DNA of 7,399 nt from the NCBI GenBank assembly GCA_031278495.1, contig JAITKG010000020.1, positions 1 to 7,399 of the forward strand, given 5' to 3'. This DNA is from Prevotellaceae bacterium (GTDB lineage Bacteria; Bacteroidota; Bacteroidia; Bacteroidales; UBA932). Positions within the stretch are counted from its first letter, which is position 1, and every line of letters begins with the position of its first letter. Of the stretch, positions 1 through 6,865 are shown piece by piece. Position numbers and translations under genes: made by a program. A model generated the notes under the pieces. It did no database searches. It was given only the letters and a program-made list of their open reading frames with translations, and had not been told where the DNA came from.

Positions 1-155
1 ATGAAGATGCGCTGGCAAAATGCATGATGAAATTTATAAAAGACCCCAACTTAAAACTTTCCATGGGAGAAAACGCTTGCCAATTTGCCAAAGAGCGATT
101 CGATTGCAATAAAATTAACAAACAATTTGTCAAAATATTTACATCAACACTATGA
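1..155 (+). CDS. Glycosyltransferase C-terminus (probable GT4 family), partial
   Basis: The frame whose codons begin at position 3 is open from the left edge to a TGA at 153-155 and gives 50 residues. The end contains DPNLKLSMGENACQFAKERF followed by a short basic/aromatic helix. This is the usual C-terminal helix of GT-B fold, GT4-type glycosyltransferases, in which a 'DP.L...MG.NA......FD' stretch closes the nucleotide-sugar domain. These enzymes move a sugar from an activated donor onto the growing lipid-linked oligosaccharide at the inner face of the membrane. The donor and linkage cannot be read because the catalytic part is outside the window. The stop overlaps the next start by four bases (ATGA), which fits translational coupling in a polysaccharide operon. 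The family is inferred from the tail only. Confidence 0.75.
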   Translation, partial: EDALAKCMMKFIKDPNLKLSMGENACQFAKERFDCNKINKQFVKIFTSTL

Positions 156-1579
156 ACCTTGAAACCTTTATCAAATCTCATGCTGGCACGCCAATTGTCC
201 TTGTACAGGGCTTGGGCTTTGTTGGCTCTGTCATGTCGTTAGTGGTGGCCAATGCGATAAACGGAAATTATGCAGTAATCGGCGTGGACAGGGACACTCT
301 CGCTGGCCGCAAGACCGTAGATTCTCTGAATGCCGGCGTCTTCCCTATTGTCGCAGACGATCCGAAAATAGCGGAATTTTTTGAGAAAAGCAGGCAGAAA
401 GGCAACTTCTATGCCACAACTGATACGGCTGCTTATGCCGTAGCTGACATCATTATTGTTGATATTAACCTCGACGTTCATAAAGTCAGTAATGAAAAAT
501 ATGCATTATCGGGGTATGATGTAACCCTTGCTCCTTTCATTTCTGCCATCAAAACCATTGGCCGGCATTGTAAACCCGACGTACTCGTCCTTGTGGAAAC
601 TACCGTGCCACCGGGAACAAGCAAAGAAGTGGTCGCCCCAACCCTGAAAGCCGCGTTGGAAGAACGGGGACTTCCTTCGGATAAAATACGTATCGGACAT
701 TCCTACGAGCGGGTAATGCCCGGACCACAGTATGTAGATTCCATCCAGAATTTTTACAGGGTATATTCGGGCATAGATGAAAAAAGCGCCGATGCAGTGG
801 AAACATTCCTGAAAACCATTATCCGCACCGATGAATACCCGTTGACTCGCTTGGGGAATACCAATGCCACAGAAATGGCAAAAGTGTTGGAAAATTCCTA
901 CCGCGCCATGAACATTGCTTTTGTCGTAGAGTGGAGCCGTATGGCAGAAGAAGCAGGCGTCGATTTGTATGAAGTAGTACACGCCATCCGCCAGCGCCCG
1001 ACCCACAGCAACCTGATGTTTCCTGGCATAGGTGTTGGCGGCTATTGTTTGACGAAAGACCCGCTCCTTGCCAGCTGGTCAAGAACTAATTTACTTGGGG
1101 GGAAAGATAAGCTTAAACAGAGCGAAACAGCCGTATCCATCAACGACCAAATGCCCCGCTATGCCTTTGAATTTCTCGAAAGGCGCTATCCGTCCGCGAT
1201 TAGCAGTAAAAGTGTGCTGCTTCTTGGCGTGTCGTATCGGGGAGATGTGGGCGATACGCGGTTTTCGCCGGTAGAGCCTTTTTATCGCTGCCTGCTTGCT
1301 GCGGACGCACGCCTGTCAGCACACGATCCATATGTTAATCGGTGGCCGGAAACTGGCATTAGTCCACATACTAACCTTTCCGACGCGCTCACGGTGCAGC
1401 CCGACATCGCAGTAATCAGCACCGGACACCGGATGTATCAACAGGAAGAAACAACAAAAGCGCTCCTTTCGTGCAGCCCCATGTGGATATACGATACCAT
1501 CGGATTATTGTCGTCCACACAAATAAAAAAATTACAAACAAAACACACAGTAATAATACTTGGAAGAGGTGATTTATGA
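152..1579 (+). CDS. Nucleotide-sugar 6-dehydrogenase (UDP-glucose / UDP-HexNAc dehydrogenase superfamily)
   Basis: A 475-residue enzyme expected to oxidise the C6 hydroxyl of an NDP-hexose to a carboxylate in two NAD-dependent steps in the cytoplasm. The N-terminal Rossmann domain carries GLGFVG at residues 20-25 and ETTVPPGT at 149-156. The central helical domain has NATEMAKVLENSYRAMNIAF at about 238-257. The catalytic cysteine is C299 in GVGGYCLTKDP. The C-terminal domain has LLGVSYRGDVGDTR at 357-370 and HDPYV at 391-395. The GVGGYC and NIAF signatures look more like the UDP-N-acetylhexosamine branch (WecC/WbpA-like) than classical UDP-glucose dehydrogenase, but the segment at 184-191 (SYERVMPG) is not one I can tie to a known substrate. 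ATG 152 overlaps the preceding stop. Length is slightly above the usual 400-450. Enzyme class is firm; substrate is open. Confidence 0.93.
   Translation: MNLETFIKSHAGTPIVLVQGLGFVGSVMSLVVANAINGNYAVIGVDRDTLAGRKTVDSLNAGVFPIVADDPKIAEFFEKSRQKGNFYATTDTAAYAVADIIIVDINLDVHKVSNEKYALSGYDVTLAPFISAIKTIGRHCKPDVLVLVETTVPPGTSKEVVAPTLKAALEERGLPSDKIRIGHSYERVMPGPQYVDSIQNFYRVYSGIDEKSADAVETFLKTIIRTDEYPLTRLGNTNATEMAKVLENSYRAMNIAFVVEWSRMAEEAGVDLYEVVHAIRQRPTHSNLMFPGIGVGGYCLTKDPLLASWSRTNLLGGKDKLKQSETAVSINDQMPRYAFEFLERRYPSAISSKSVLLLGVSYRGDVGDTRFSPVEPFYRCLLAADARLSAHDPYVNRWPETGISPHTNLSDALTVQPDIAVISTGHRMYQQEETTKALLSCSPMWIYDTIGLLSSTQIKKLQTKHTVIILGRGDL
1565..1571 (+). promoter_or_regulatory. Ribosome binding site for the SDR gene
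   Basis: AGAGGTG lies with its GAGG core six bases before the ATG at 1576. It is the clearest Shine-Dalgarno-like site in the cluster and supports that start, which overlaps the dehydrogenase stop as ATGA. Other starts here have weak or no such site. Confidence 0.55.
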
Positions 1580-2622
1580 ATAAAGAAAAACAAAAATCAG
1601 TATTGATTCTCGGCGGAGCCGGATTTATAGGGAACAACGTTACCCGCTATCTCGCCGAAAACCGACATTATGACCTAACCGTTGCGGATGACTTTTCCGC
1701 CGGCCGTAAGGATGCGGAGCTGGAAACGCTGTGCGCAAAGCATGGCATCCGGATAATTACCGCCGATTTTAGTAAACAAAAAGCATTTGAATTGCTGGAT
1801 ACACACTATGATGACGTCTATGTGCTTGCCTCCGTTGTAGGGGTCAATCGTTGCATTGAAGAGCCCGAAGAAGTCATACGCATTAACGCCAACATTATTT
1901 TGCATACAACCGAGTGGCTGCGCACTGCCAAGCCGTCGCGAGTATTGTTTGCGTCGTCCAGTGAAAACTATGCCGCCGCTACGGATATATTCAACTATCC
2001 GGTACCCACGGCGGAAACTGTTCCGGTGTGCATTGCCGATACGCGGCATCCCCGCTTCACGTATGCAGTAACTAAAATATTCGGAGAAGCTGCATTTTTT
2101 GCTTATGGGCGGACGTTGGAAATCCACACCACAGTGGTGCGCTACCAAAACATCTATGGTCCCCGGATGGGCTTCAAACACGCAATACCTCATATTATCG
2201 AACGTATTTACAAAGGTGAAAATCCGGTGAAAATCTATGGAGCAGAGCAAACCCGCGCTTTTGCCTACTGTACGGATGCGGCGGAAGGAACCGTGCGCGC
2301 GTTGGAAAGTGATGCTTCCAACCAACAGGTGTACCATATCGGCAACAACGACGAAATTACGATGGATACGCTGACGCGCAAAATCGGCGCTTTGATGGGA
2401 TATACGGGCGGCTATGAAGAAGCCGAAACCTACCCGGGGTCGGTATCGCGCCGATGCCCTGATATTACCAAAGCCGGAAATGATTTCAACTACCATCCGA
2501 AAGTTTCATTAGACGAAGGGCTCCGGAAAACCATAGCCTGGTATCGGTCTTTCTTTGATTCCGGCGCTGCTATTCCTTCAGGAGGATTTAAAGCTCCCGA
2601 AGCGCTTAACTACAAAAAATAA
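1576..2622 (+). CDS. SDR-family nucleotide-sugar decarboxylase/epimerase
   Basis: A 348-residue extended short-chain dehydrogenase. GGAGFIG at residues 13-19 binds NAD(P), ADDF at 37-40 follows the second strand, and the Tyr-Lys pair is Y163/K167 in RFTYAVTK. The serine/acid motif is SSSE (127-130) instead of the S-x-x-VYG form of simple 4-epimerases. PRFTYAVTK resembles the PRWIYSVSK region of the ArnA decarboxylase domain, and RRCPDITKA (292-300) with the later SLDEGLRKTI resembles the C-terminal substrate arginine region of UDP-glucuronate decarboxylases. I infer it may act on the uronic-acid product of the dehydrogenase it overlaps, giving a UDP-pentose or 4-keto sugar. Epimerase activity remains possible. 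Superfamily is sure, reaction is not. It is followed after 5 bp by the sugar transferase gene. Confidence 0.9.
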   Translation: MNKEKQKSVLILGGAGFIGNNVTRYLAENRHYDLTVADDFSAGRKDAELETLCAKHGIRIITADFSKQKAFELLDTHYDDVYVLASVVGVNRCIEEPEEVIRINANIILHTTEWLRTAKPSRVLFASSSENYAAATDIFNYPVPTAETVPVCIADTRHPRFTYAVTKIFGEAAFFAYGRTLEIHTTVVRYQNIYGPRMGFKHAIPHIIERIYKGENPVKIYGAEQTRAFAYCTDAAEGTVRALESDASNQQVYHIGNNDEITMDTLTRKIGALMGYTGGYEEAETYPGSVSRRCPDITKAGNDFNYHPKVSLDEGLRKTIAWYRSFFDSGAAIPSGGFKAPEALNYKK

Positions 2623-2627
2623 TCGAC

Positions 2628-3308
2628 ATGACACGCATACTTGATATTCTTTTATCAGCCATTGCGCTTATCGTATTCCTTCCATTTGGGCTGTTAATCG
2701 CATTGCTGTTGCGCCTTACCGGCGAAGGTGAGATATTTTATACTCAGGAACGGATAGGCAAAGGCGGACGAAAATTCGGGCTGCTGAAGTTCGCCACCAT
2801 GTTAAAATGCAGCCTGTCAACGGGCACAGGCGACGTAACCATCAAAAACGATCCTCGGGTATTACCGCTGGGACACATCTTGCGGAAAACAAAACTCAAT
2901 GAAGTTCCCCAACTTGTTAACATATTGACAGGCAATATGAGCATTGTCGGTCCTCGCCCGCAAACGCCTAAAAATTTTAACTATTTTCCTCCCGAAGGTA
3001 AGGATATTATCCTGTTAATGCGCCCCGGGTTAACTGGCATAGGCTCGATTGTATTCCGCGATGAAGAAACAATCGTAGCTTGCTCCGGCAAGCCGCTTGA
3101 ACAGTGTTACGCCGAAATTATTGGTCCCTATAAAGCGGAGCTGGAAGCATGGTACTACAAGAAGCGGAACGTGATAACCTATCTTTTACTTATTTTTGTT
3201 ACCGCATGGGTAATTGTTTTTCCCCGTTCGGAAATCTATCGACAGATATGGCTGTCCCTGCCGCCGTTACCAGCTACTTTTGGCTCTATGCACTCAATTA
3301 AAAAATAA
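2628..3308 (+). CDS. Polyprenyl-phosphate sugar-1-phosphate transferase (small bacterial sugar transferase)
   Basis: A 226-residue monotopic phosphoglycosyl transferase of the Bac_transf (PglC-like) family. It would move a sugar 1-phosphate from an NDP-sugar to undecaprenyl phosphate at the cytoplasmic membrane, the first step of repeat-unit assembly. Residues 5-30 form the hydrophobic N-terminal re-entrant helix with a helix-breaking proline (P19). Then come FYTQERIGKGG (37-47), KFATM (54-58), NDPRVLPLG (74-82), MSIVGPRP (104-111) and RPGLTG (132-137). Where PglC has the catalytic Asp-Glu dyad, this protein has N91-E92 (TKLNEVPQL). The C-terminus has GSIVFRDEE (139-147) and a hydrophobic stretch at about 182-198. 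There is no long multi-span N-terminus as in WbaP/WcaJ, so it is the minimal form. The transferred sugar cannot be told. Confidence 0.93.
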   Translation: MTRILDILLSAIALIVFLPFGLLIALLLRLTGEGEIFYTQERIGKGGRKFGLLKFATMLKCSLSTGTGDVTIKNDPRVLPLGHILRKTKLNEVPQLVNILTGNMSIVGPRPQTPKNFNYFPPEGKDIILLMRPGLTGIGSIVFRDEETIVACSGKPLEQCYAEIIGPYKAELEAWYYKKRNVITYLLLIFVTAWVIVFPRSEIYRQIWLSLPPLPATFGSMHSIKK

Positions 3309-3320
3309 ACTTTCATTACC

Positions 3321-4388
3321 ATGCCCAAAACAGCCCTCATTACCGGCATCAACGGACAGGATGGTTCGTACCTTGCCGAATTTTTACTGGATAAAGGATA
3401 CAACGTGCACGGGATTATCCGCCGCAGTTCTACCTTCAACACGCAAAAAATCGAACACCTGTACATTGATGATTTGATTGAAGACATGCACAAAAACCGC
3501 AAGGTACAACTGCACTACGGCGACATGACCGACTCGTCGAACCTTATCCGGCTGGTACAGGCTATCCGTCCCGATGAAGTGTACAACCTTGCGGCGCAAT
3601 CGCACGTGAAAGTGTCGTTTGAAGTGCCGGAATACACCGCCGAAACCGACGGGATAGGCACCCTGCGCCTGCTGGAAGCCATCCGTATCTGCGGACTGGA
3701 AAAAACTACCAAAATCTATCAGGCGTCCACTTCCGAACTGTACGGGCTGGTGCAGGAAACGCCGCAAAGCGAAACTACGCCCTTCTACCCGCGTTCACCG
3801 TATGCGGTGGCGAAACTGTATGGCTACTGGATTACGAAGAACTACCGCGAAGCTTACGGTATGTTTGCCGTGAACGGCATCCTGTTCAACCACGAGAGCG
3901 AACGGCGCGGCGAAACGTTTGTTACGCGCAAAATCACGCTGGCCGCCGCCCGCATTGCCCGCGGCTATCAGAAGAAACTCTATCTGGGCAACCTCGACGC
4001 CCGCCGCGACTGGGGCTATGCCAAGGATTACGTGGAGTGCATGTGGCTTATCCTGCAACACGCCACGCCGGAAGACTTTGTCATTGCCACCGGCGAAATG
4101 CACACCGTCCGCGAGTTCTGCACGCTGGCGTTCCGGGAAATGGGTATCACGCTGGAATGGCAGGGCAGGGGAGTGGACGAAAAAGGCATTGACACGAAAA
4201 CCGGGAATGTGCTGGTAGAAGTAGACCCGTCCTATTTTCGCCCAACGGAAGTGGAGCTATTGCAAGGTAATCCGTCGAAGGCAAAAAAGTTGCTGGGATG
4301 GAATCCTGCCCAAACGCCGTTTACGGAATTAGTCAGGAAAATGGCGCAGGCCGATTATGAATATGTAGAAAAAATACGCAAAACATGA
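3321..4388 (+). CDS. gmd: GDP-mannose 4,6-dehydratase
   Basis: A 355-residue enzyme converting GDP-D-mannose to GDP-4-keto-6-deoxy-D-mannose, the first step to GDP-L-fucose. The whole chain follows the family pattern: GINGQDGSYL at 9-18 (GxxGxxG cofactor loop), RRSSTFNTQKIEHLY at 34-48, NLAAQSHVKVSF at 89-100, and STSELYG at 136-142. The catalytic residues T137, E139, Y161 and K165 sit at a constant +5 offset from E. coli Gmd. Further matches are NHESERRGETFVTRKIT (190-206) and DWGYAKDYVE (230-239). The length is normal. The start at 3321 lies 12 bp after the sugar transferase stop and puts the cofactor loop at the right distance from the N-terminus. Its stop overlaps the fcl start as ATGA, matching the consecutive pathway steps. 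GC content is visibly higher than in the upstream genes. Confidence 0.98.
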   Translation: MPKTALITGINGQDGSYLAEFLLDKGYNVHGIIRRSSTFNTQKIEHLYIDDLIEDMHKNRKVQLHYGDMTDSSNLIRLVQAIRPDEVYNLAAQSHVKVSFEVPEYTAETDGIGTLRLLEAIRICGLEKTTKIYQASTSELYGLVQETPQSETTPFYPRSPYAVAKLYGYWITKNYREAYGMFAVNGILFNHESERRGETFVTRKITLAAARIARGYQKKLYLGNLDARRDWGYAKDYVECMWLILQHATPEDFVIATGEMHTVREFCTLAFREMGITLEWQGRGVDEKGIDTKTGNVLVEVDPSYFRPTEVELLQGNPSKAKKLLGWNPAQTPFTELVRKMAQADYEYVEKIRKT

Positions 4389-5323
4389 ATACACTCCACA
4401 AAATTTACGTCGCCGGGCATAAGGGCATGGTAGGCTCGGCTATTGTGCGCAACTTGCAGGAACAGGGCTTCACGAATATTGTAACGCGCACTTCCGCCGA
4501 ACTGGATTTGCGCAGTCAGGCGGCGGTAAACGATTTTTTCGCCAAAGAAAAACCCGATTTCGTTTTTCTGGCGGCGGCGAAAGTTGGCGGAATTCTTGCC
4601 AACAACACCTGCCCCGCGCAATTCATCTACGATAACCTGATGATTGAAGCGAACATTATCCATGCCGCACACCTGCACCATGTGAAAAAGCTGCTGTTTC
4701 TCGGCAGCTCGTGCATTTACCCCAAACTCGCGCCGCAACCGATAAAGGAAGAATACCTCCTCACCGGCCTGCTGGAGCCGACCAACGAAGCTTACGCTAT
4801 TGCCAAAATCGCCGGCATCGAACTGTGCAAGTTCTACCGCCGCGAGTACGGCTGCAACTTCATCTCGGCGATGCCTGCCAACCTCTACGGCATAAACGAT
4901 AACTTCGATTTAAACACCTCGCATGTGCTGCCGGCGTTGCTCCGCAAATTCCACGAAGCCAAACAGCAGTCCGCTGCAAGCGTTGTCCTCTGGGGCAGCG
5001 GCAAGCCCAAACGCGAATTCCTCTATGTTGACGACCTCGCCGGCGCCTGCGTGTTCCTGATGCAGCACTACAACGACGAAATCCATATCAACGTCGGAAC
5101 CGGCGAAGATTTGGAAATCGGCGAACTGGCTGACCTGGTAAAACAGGTCGCCGGTTACCGCGGCGCTATCGAATACGACCGCTCCAAACCCGATGGCACG
5201 CCCCGCAAACTGCTTGACGTAACCCGCCTCCGCCAGCTCGGCTGGAAACACCAAACCTCCCTCGAAGCCGGCGTCCGGAAAGTGTACGAATGGTACGCCA
5301 ATGGAGAACAGGGCATGGTTTAA
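4385..5323 (+). CDS. fcl: GDP-L-fucose synthase (GDP-4-keto-6-deoxy-D-mannose 3,5-epimerase-4-reductase)
   Basis: A 312-residue enzyme that epimerises and then reduces the Gmd product with NADPH to GDP-L-fucose; also called wcaG. Visible family signatures are VAGHKGMVGSAI at 9-20, AAAKVGGILANN at 63-74, LGSSCIYPK at 106-114, EPTNEAYAIAKIAGI at 131-145, and NLYGINDNFD then NTSHVLPALLRKFHEAK at 166-193. The catalytic residues S108, C110, Y137, K141 and H180 all sit one position after those of the E. coli enzyme. REFLYVDDLA (210-219) and NVGTGEDLEI (236-245) complete the substrate side. The length matches the family. It is the last gene of the polysaccharide operon in this window. Together with gmd it indicates that L-fucose, or a derivative, is part of the surface polysaccharide, although no fucosyltransferase is visible here. 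Confidence 0.98.
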   Translation: MNTLHKIYVAGHKGMVGSAIVRNLQEQGFTNIVTRTSAELDLRSQAAVNDFFAKEKPDFVFLAAAKVGGILANNTCPAQFIYDNLMIEANIIHAAHLHHVKKLLFLGSSCIYPKLAPQPIKEEYLLTGLLEPTNEAYAIAKIAGIELCKFYRREYGCNFISAMPANLYGINDNFDLNTSHVLPALLRKFHEAKQQSAASVVLWGSGKPKREFLYVDDLAGACVFLMQHYNDEIHINVGTGEDLEIGELADLVKQVAGYRGAIEYDRSKPDGTPRKLLDVTRLRQLGWKHQTSLEAGVRKVYEWYANGEQGMV

Positions 5324-5378
5324 TTTTGCATTTATCCGGTTATTTCGACGGCGTTTTGAATGCCCCGTAATAAAGGAG

Positions 5379-5398
5379 GTTTCGGCGGCCTGCGAAAC
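5379..5398. other. Weak hairpin in the convergent intergenic gap
   Basis: GTTTCG (5379-5384) and CGAAAC (5393-5398) can form a perfect 6-bp stem with an 8-base loop, between the fcl stop and the stop of the convergent ATPase gene. There is no good T-run on either side, so it is at best a weak terminator. No other terminator is visible in this 105-bp gap. Confidence 0.25.
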
Positions 5399-5428
5399 TA
5401 TCAACAAAATTAAACCGCAAGCAGTAGC

Positions 5429-6571
5429 TCAGGCGATGATTTCCCCATTCCATAATTGTTGCAGGAAAGTTTGCCAGGGTAATATCCATATATTGTCCAC
5501 CATGCGGGGGTAAGGATCATTGCTGACCAATACCAGTTTTTTTACCGGATATTCTTTGGCGAATGCCTTTAGCCCTTTCAGGTGGCGGGTTTGGGCTTCG
5601 CTGGTTGATTTCACCTCTATGGCTGCTTCGTGGTCGCCAAGCACAAAGTCAATTTCCAGTTGCGATGTTGTGCGCCAATAAGCCAGCGGATAATTCAAGG
5701 CGGAATACCGGCTGTGGGCATAAATTTCTTCATAAATAAAATGCTCGAAAGACTTGCCGAACAATTCCGTACCGGGCTCAATCCTTCCCCTGTTCAATAA
5801 TGTATTTACAATGCCTACGTCAAACAGATAGAACTTAGGCGCCATAATTATGCGGCGTTTGGGACGCTTTTGAAACGCGGGCAAATAGCGTCCCAGCAGC
5901 GTGTCTTCCAGGATTTGGAAATAGGCTTTCACCGTAGGAACGCTCACGCCGGTATCAGCGGCTACATTTGAATAATGAATGATTTCGCCGTTCGTCAATG
6001 CGGCGATTTCCAGAAAACGGCTGAACACTGCTACATTCCTTAACCGGGCTTCTGCCGCAATTTCATCCCTCAAATAGCTGCCGATGTAGGCAGATAGCAG
6101 CTTTTTTGCGTTGGGCGTATCATAATGTTTAGGCAATAAGCCATTGTTGAGCGCTTTCAGCAAATCAAAACCGGGAATTTCGCTGCTTGTGAGTGGATAC
6201 AGTTCATACCGCAGCGCCCTTCCGCCAAGTAGATTGGCGCCCGAACGCAAGATCTTGCGGGGACTTGACCCGCTCATGATAAACCGGATGTTTTTATTGG
6301 CAATCAGCCAGTGAATTTCATTCAGCAGTTCCGGCAATCGTTGTATCTCGTCAATGACAATTAACGAAATTGAAGGGTCTGCCGCCACCATTTCGCGGAT
6401 AAGTCCGGGATTTTTCAGTAGTCGCTCGTAGTCGCTTGTCAGGAGCAGGTCGAACCACAAGGCATTGGGGAAAAGTTGCTTCAACAGGGTACTCTTCCCT
6501 GTTTGCCGCGCTCCCCAAAGGAAGACGCTTTCGTTGCCGGCGTCTTCAAAAATTTGTTTCCTTTGATACAT
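5429..6571 (-). CDS. AAA-family ATPase with C-terminal DUF4143 domain
   Basis: A 380-residue protein of the widespread AAA_14/DUF4143 type, whose biological role is largely unknown. The N-terminal ATPase domain has Walker A GARQTGKST (20-28), Walker B LIVIDE (70-75) and a sensor-like MSGSSPRKI (99-107), then GGRALRYELYPLT (116-128). The C-terminal part includes a winged-helix-like stretch at about 197-225 (NVAADTGVSVPTVKAYFQIL) and KFYLFDVGIVNTLLN (246-260). LEIDFVLGDHEAAIEVK (305-321) has the D-x(n)-ExK spacing of a PD-(D/E)xK nuclease-like fold, a known feature of DUF4143 ends. The ATG at 6569-6571 is preceded by an AAGGGAAAC stretch and begins MYQRKQI, typical for the family. The gene faces the polysaccharide operon and is a separate transcription unit. 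Full length with no sign of decay. Confidence 0.93.
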   Translation of the reverse strand: MYQRKQIFEDAGNESVFLWGARQTGKSTLLKQLFPNALWFDLLLTSDYERLLKNPGLIREMVAADPSISLIVIDEIQRLPELLNEIHWLIANKNIRFIMSGSSPRKILRSGANLLGGRALRYELYPLTSSEIPGFDLLKALNNGLLPKHYDTPNAKKLLSAYIGSYLRDEIAAEARLRNVAVFSRFLEIAALTNGEIIHYSNVAADTGVSVPTVKAYFQILEDTLLGRYLPAFQKRPKRRIIMAPKFYLFDVGIVNTLLNRGRIEPGTELFGKSFEHFIYEEIYAHSRYSALNYPLAYWRTTSQLEIDFVLGDHEAAIEVKSTSEAQTRHLKGLKAFAKEYPVKKLVLVSNDPYPRMVDNIWILPWQTFLQQLWNGEIIA

Positions 6572-6587
6572 GTTTCCCTTTTTTAAG

Positions 6588-6643
6588 TTTAAATATACAT
6601 GAATATTTAAAGCGCCACTTTAAAATTGCATGAATATTTAAAG
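6588..6643. repeat. Four TTTAAA hexamers in inverted and direct repeats (operator-like)
   Basis: TTTAAATAT (6588-6596) and ATATTTAAA (6603-6611) are perfect 9-bp inverted arms around ACATGA. The 15-mer CATGAATATTTAAAG is present exactly at 6598-6612 and again at 6629-6643, 31 bp apart, about three helical turns. The second copy faces CTTTAAA at 6618-6624, which also pairs with TTTAAAG at 6606-6612. TTTAAA therefore occurs at 6588, 6606, 6619 and 6637, a symmetric 18-13-18 spacing. It lies 17-72 bp before the ATPase start and just downstream of the proposed promoter, a place suited to a repressor site or a structured leader. Function is inferred. Confidence 0.6.
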
Positions 6644-6653
6644 TTTGCGGATA

Positions 6654-6661
6654 CAAAGATA
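6654..6661 (-). promoter_or_regulatory. Probable Bacteroidota-type -7 promoter element of the ATPase gene
   Basis: Read on the - strand this is TATCTTTG, an exact fit to the Bacteroidota -7 consensus TAnnTTTG. The matching -33 region about 19 bases upstream is poor (no clear TTTG), so the call rests on the -7 box and its position 83-90 bp before the ATPase ATG. Confidence 0.45.
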
Positions 6662-6749
6662 ATGATTTTTACAATTAAAGCAGCAGTCGATAGATTAGTT
6701 TTTCGCAGGCAGACCCAAGTACCCATAGCCACCGGTTTATACGGTTCCT

Positions 6750-6791
6750 GATTTCATAATTTAAAGATTTCATAATTCAAAGATTTCAAAA
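6750..6791. repeat. 16-bp tandem repeat, about 2.5 copies
   Basis: GATTTCATAATTTAAA (6750-6765) is followed directly by GATTTCATAATTCAAA (6766-6781), with one difference, and then by a partial copy GATTTCAAAA (6782-6791) that runs into the A-tract of the terminator. No coding or regulatory role can be seen. Confidence 0.85.
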
Positions 6792-6829
6792 AAAACCGCC
6801 GGCGCATTGCTGCACCGGCAGTTCTTTTT
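6788..6829 (-). terminator. Intrinsic terminator, probably bidirectional
   Basis: GCCGGCGCA (6798-6806) pairs with TGCACCGGC (6811-6819) through one mismatch, with a TTGC loop. On the + strand it is followed by TTCTTTTT (6822-6829). On the - strand it is followed by eight T (the A-run 6788-6795), which is the stronger arrangement. It is well placed to end - strand transcription from the right-edge gene before the ATPase promoter. Confidence 0.8.
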
Positions 6830-6842
6830 GCACCCGGCTTTC

Positions 6843-6862
6843 AGTTGAAAGTGGAAAGTTGA
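6843..6862 (+). repeat. 20-bp direct repeat, left copy
   Basis: AGTTGAAAGTGGAAAGTTGA, identical to 7002-7021. It is internally built from 7-bp steps (GTTGAAA, GTGGAAA, GTTGA). It ends four bases before the 18-bp hairpin array. Confidence 0.9.
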
Positions 6863-6865
6863 GCA

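Noticed and set aside
506..1006. Open frame of 166 codons on the - strand inside the dehydrogenase gene
   Set aside because: Antisense shadow of a well-supported gene; composition is cysteine- and histidine-rich without domain features.
1675..2496. Open frame of 273 codons on the - strand
   Set aside because: It lies wholly antisense to the SDR gene, which has all its family motifs, and its translation shows no recognisable motif.
5371..5380. Strong Shine-Dalgarno-like string TAAAGGAGGT after fcl
   Set aside because: No start codon follows at a suitable distance; the next ATG is over 50 bases away and its frame enters the convergent ATPase gene.
4910..5407. Open frame of 165 codons on the - strand over the fcl 3' end
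   Set aside because: Almost entirely antisense to conserved fcl sequence; no motif and no promoter-like signal.
6662..6749. Possible tRNA, attachment site or gene remnant
   Set aside because: No cloverleaf, no terminal inverted repeats and no readable protein fragment; only a 4-bp inverted pair (ACCG/CGGT) near 6731-6745.
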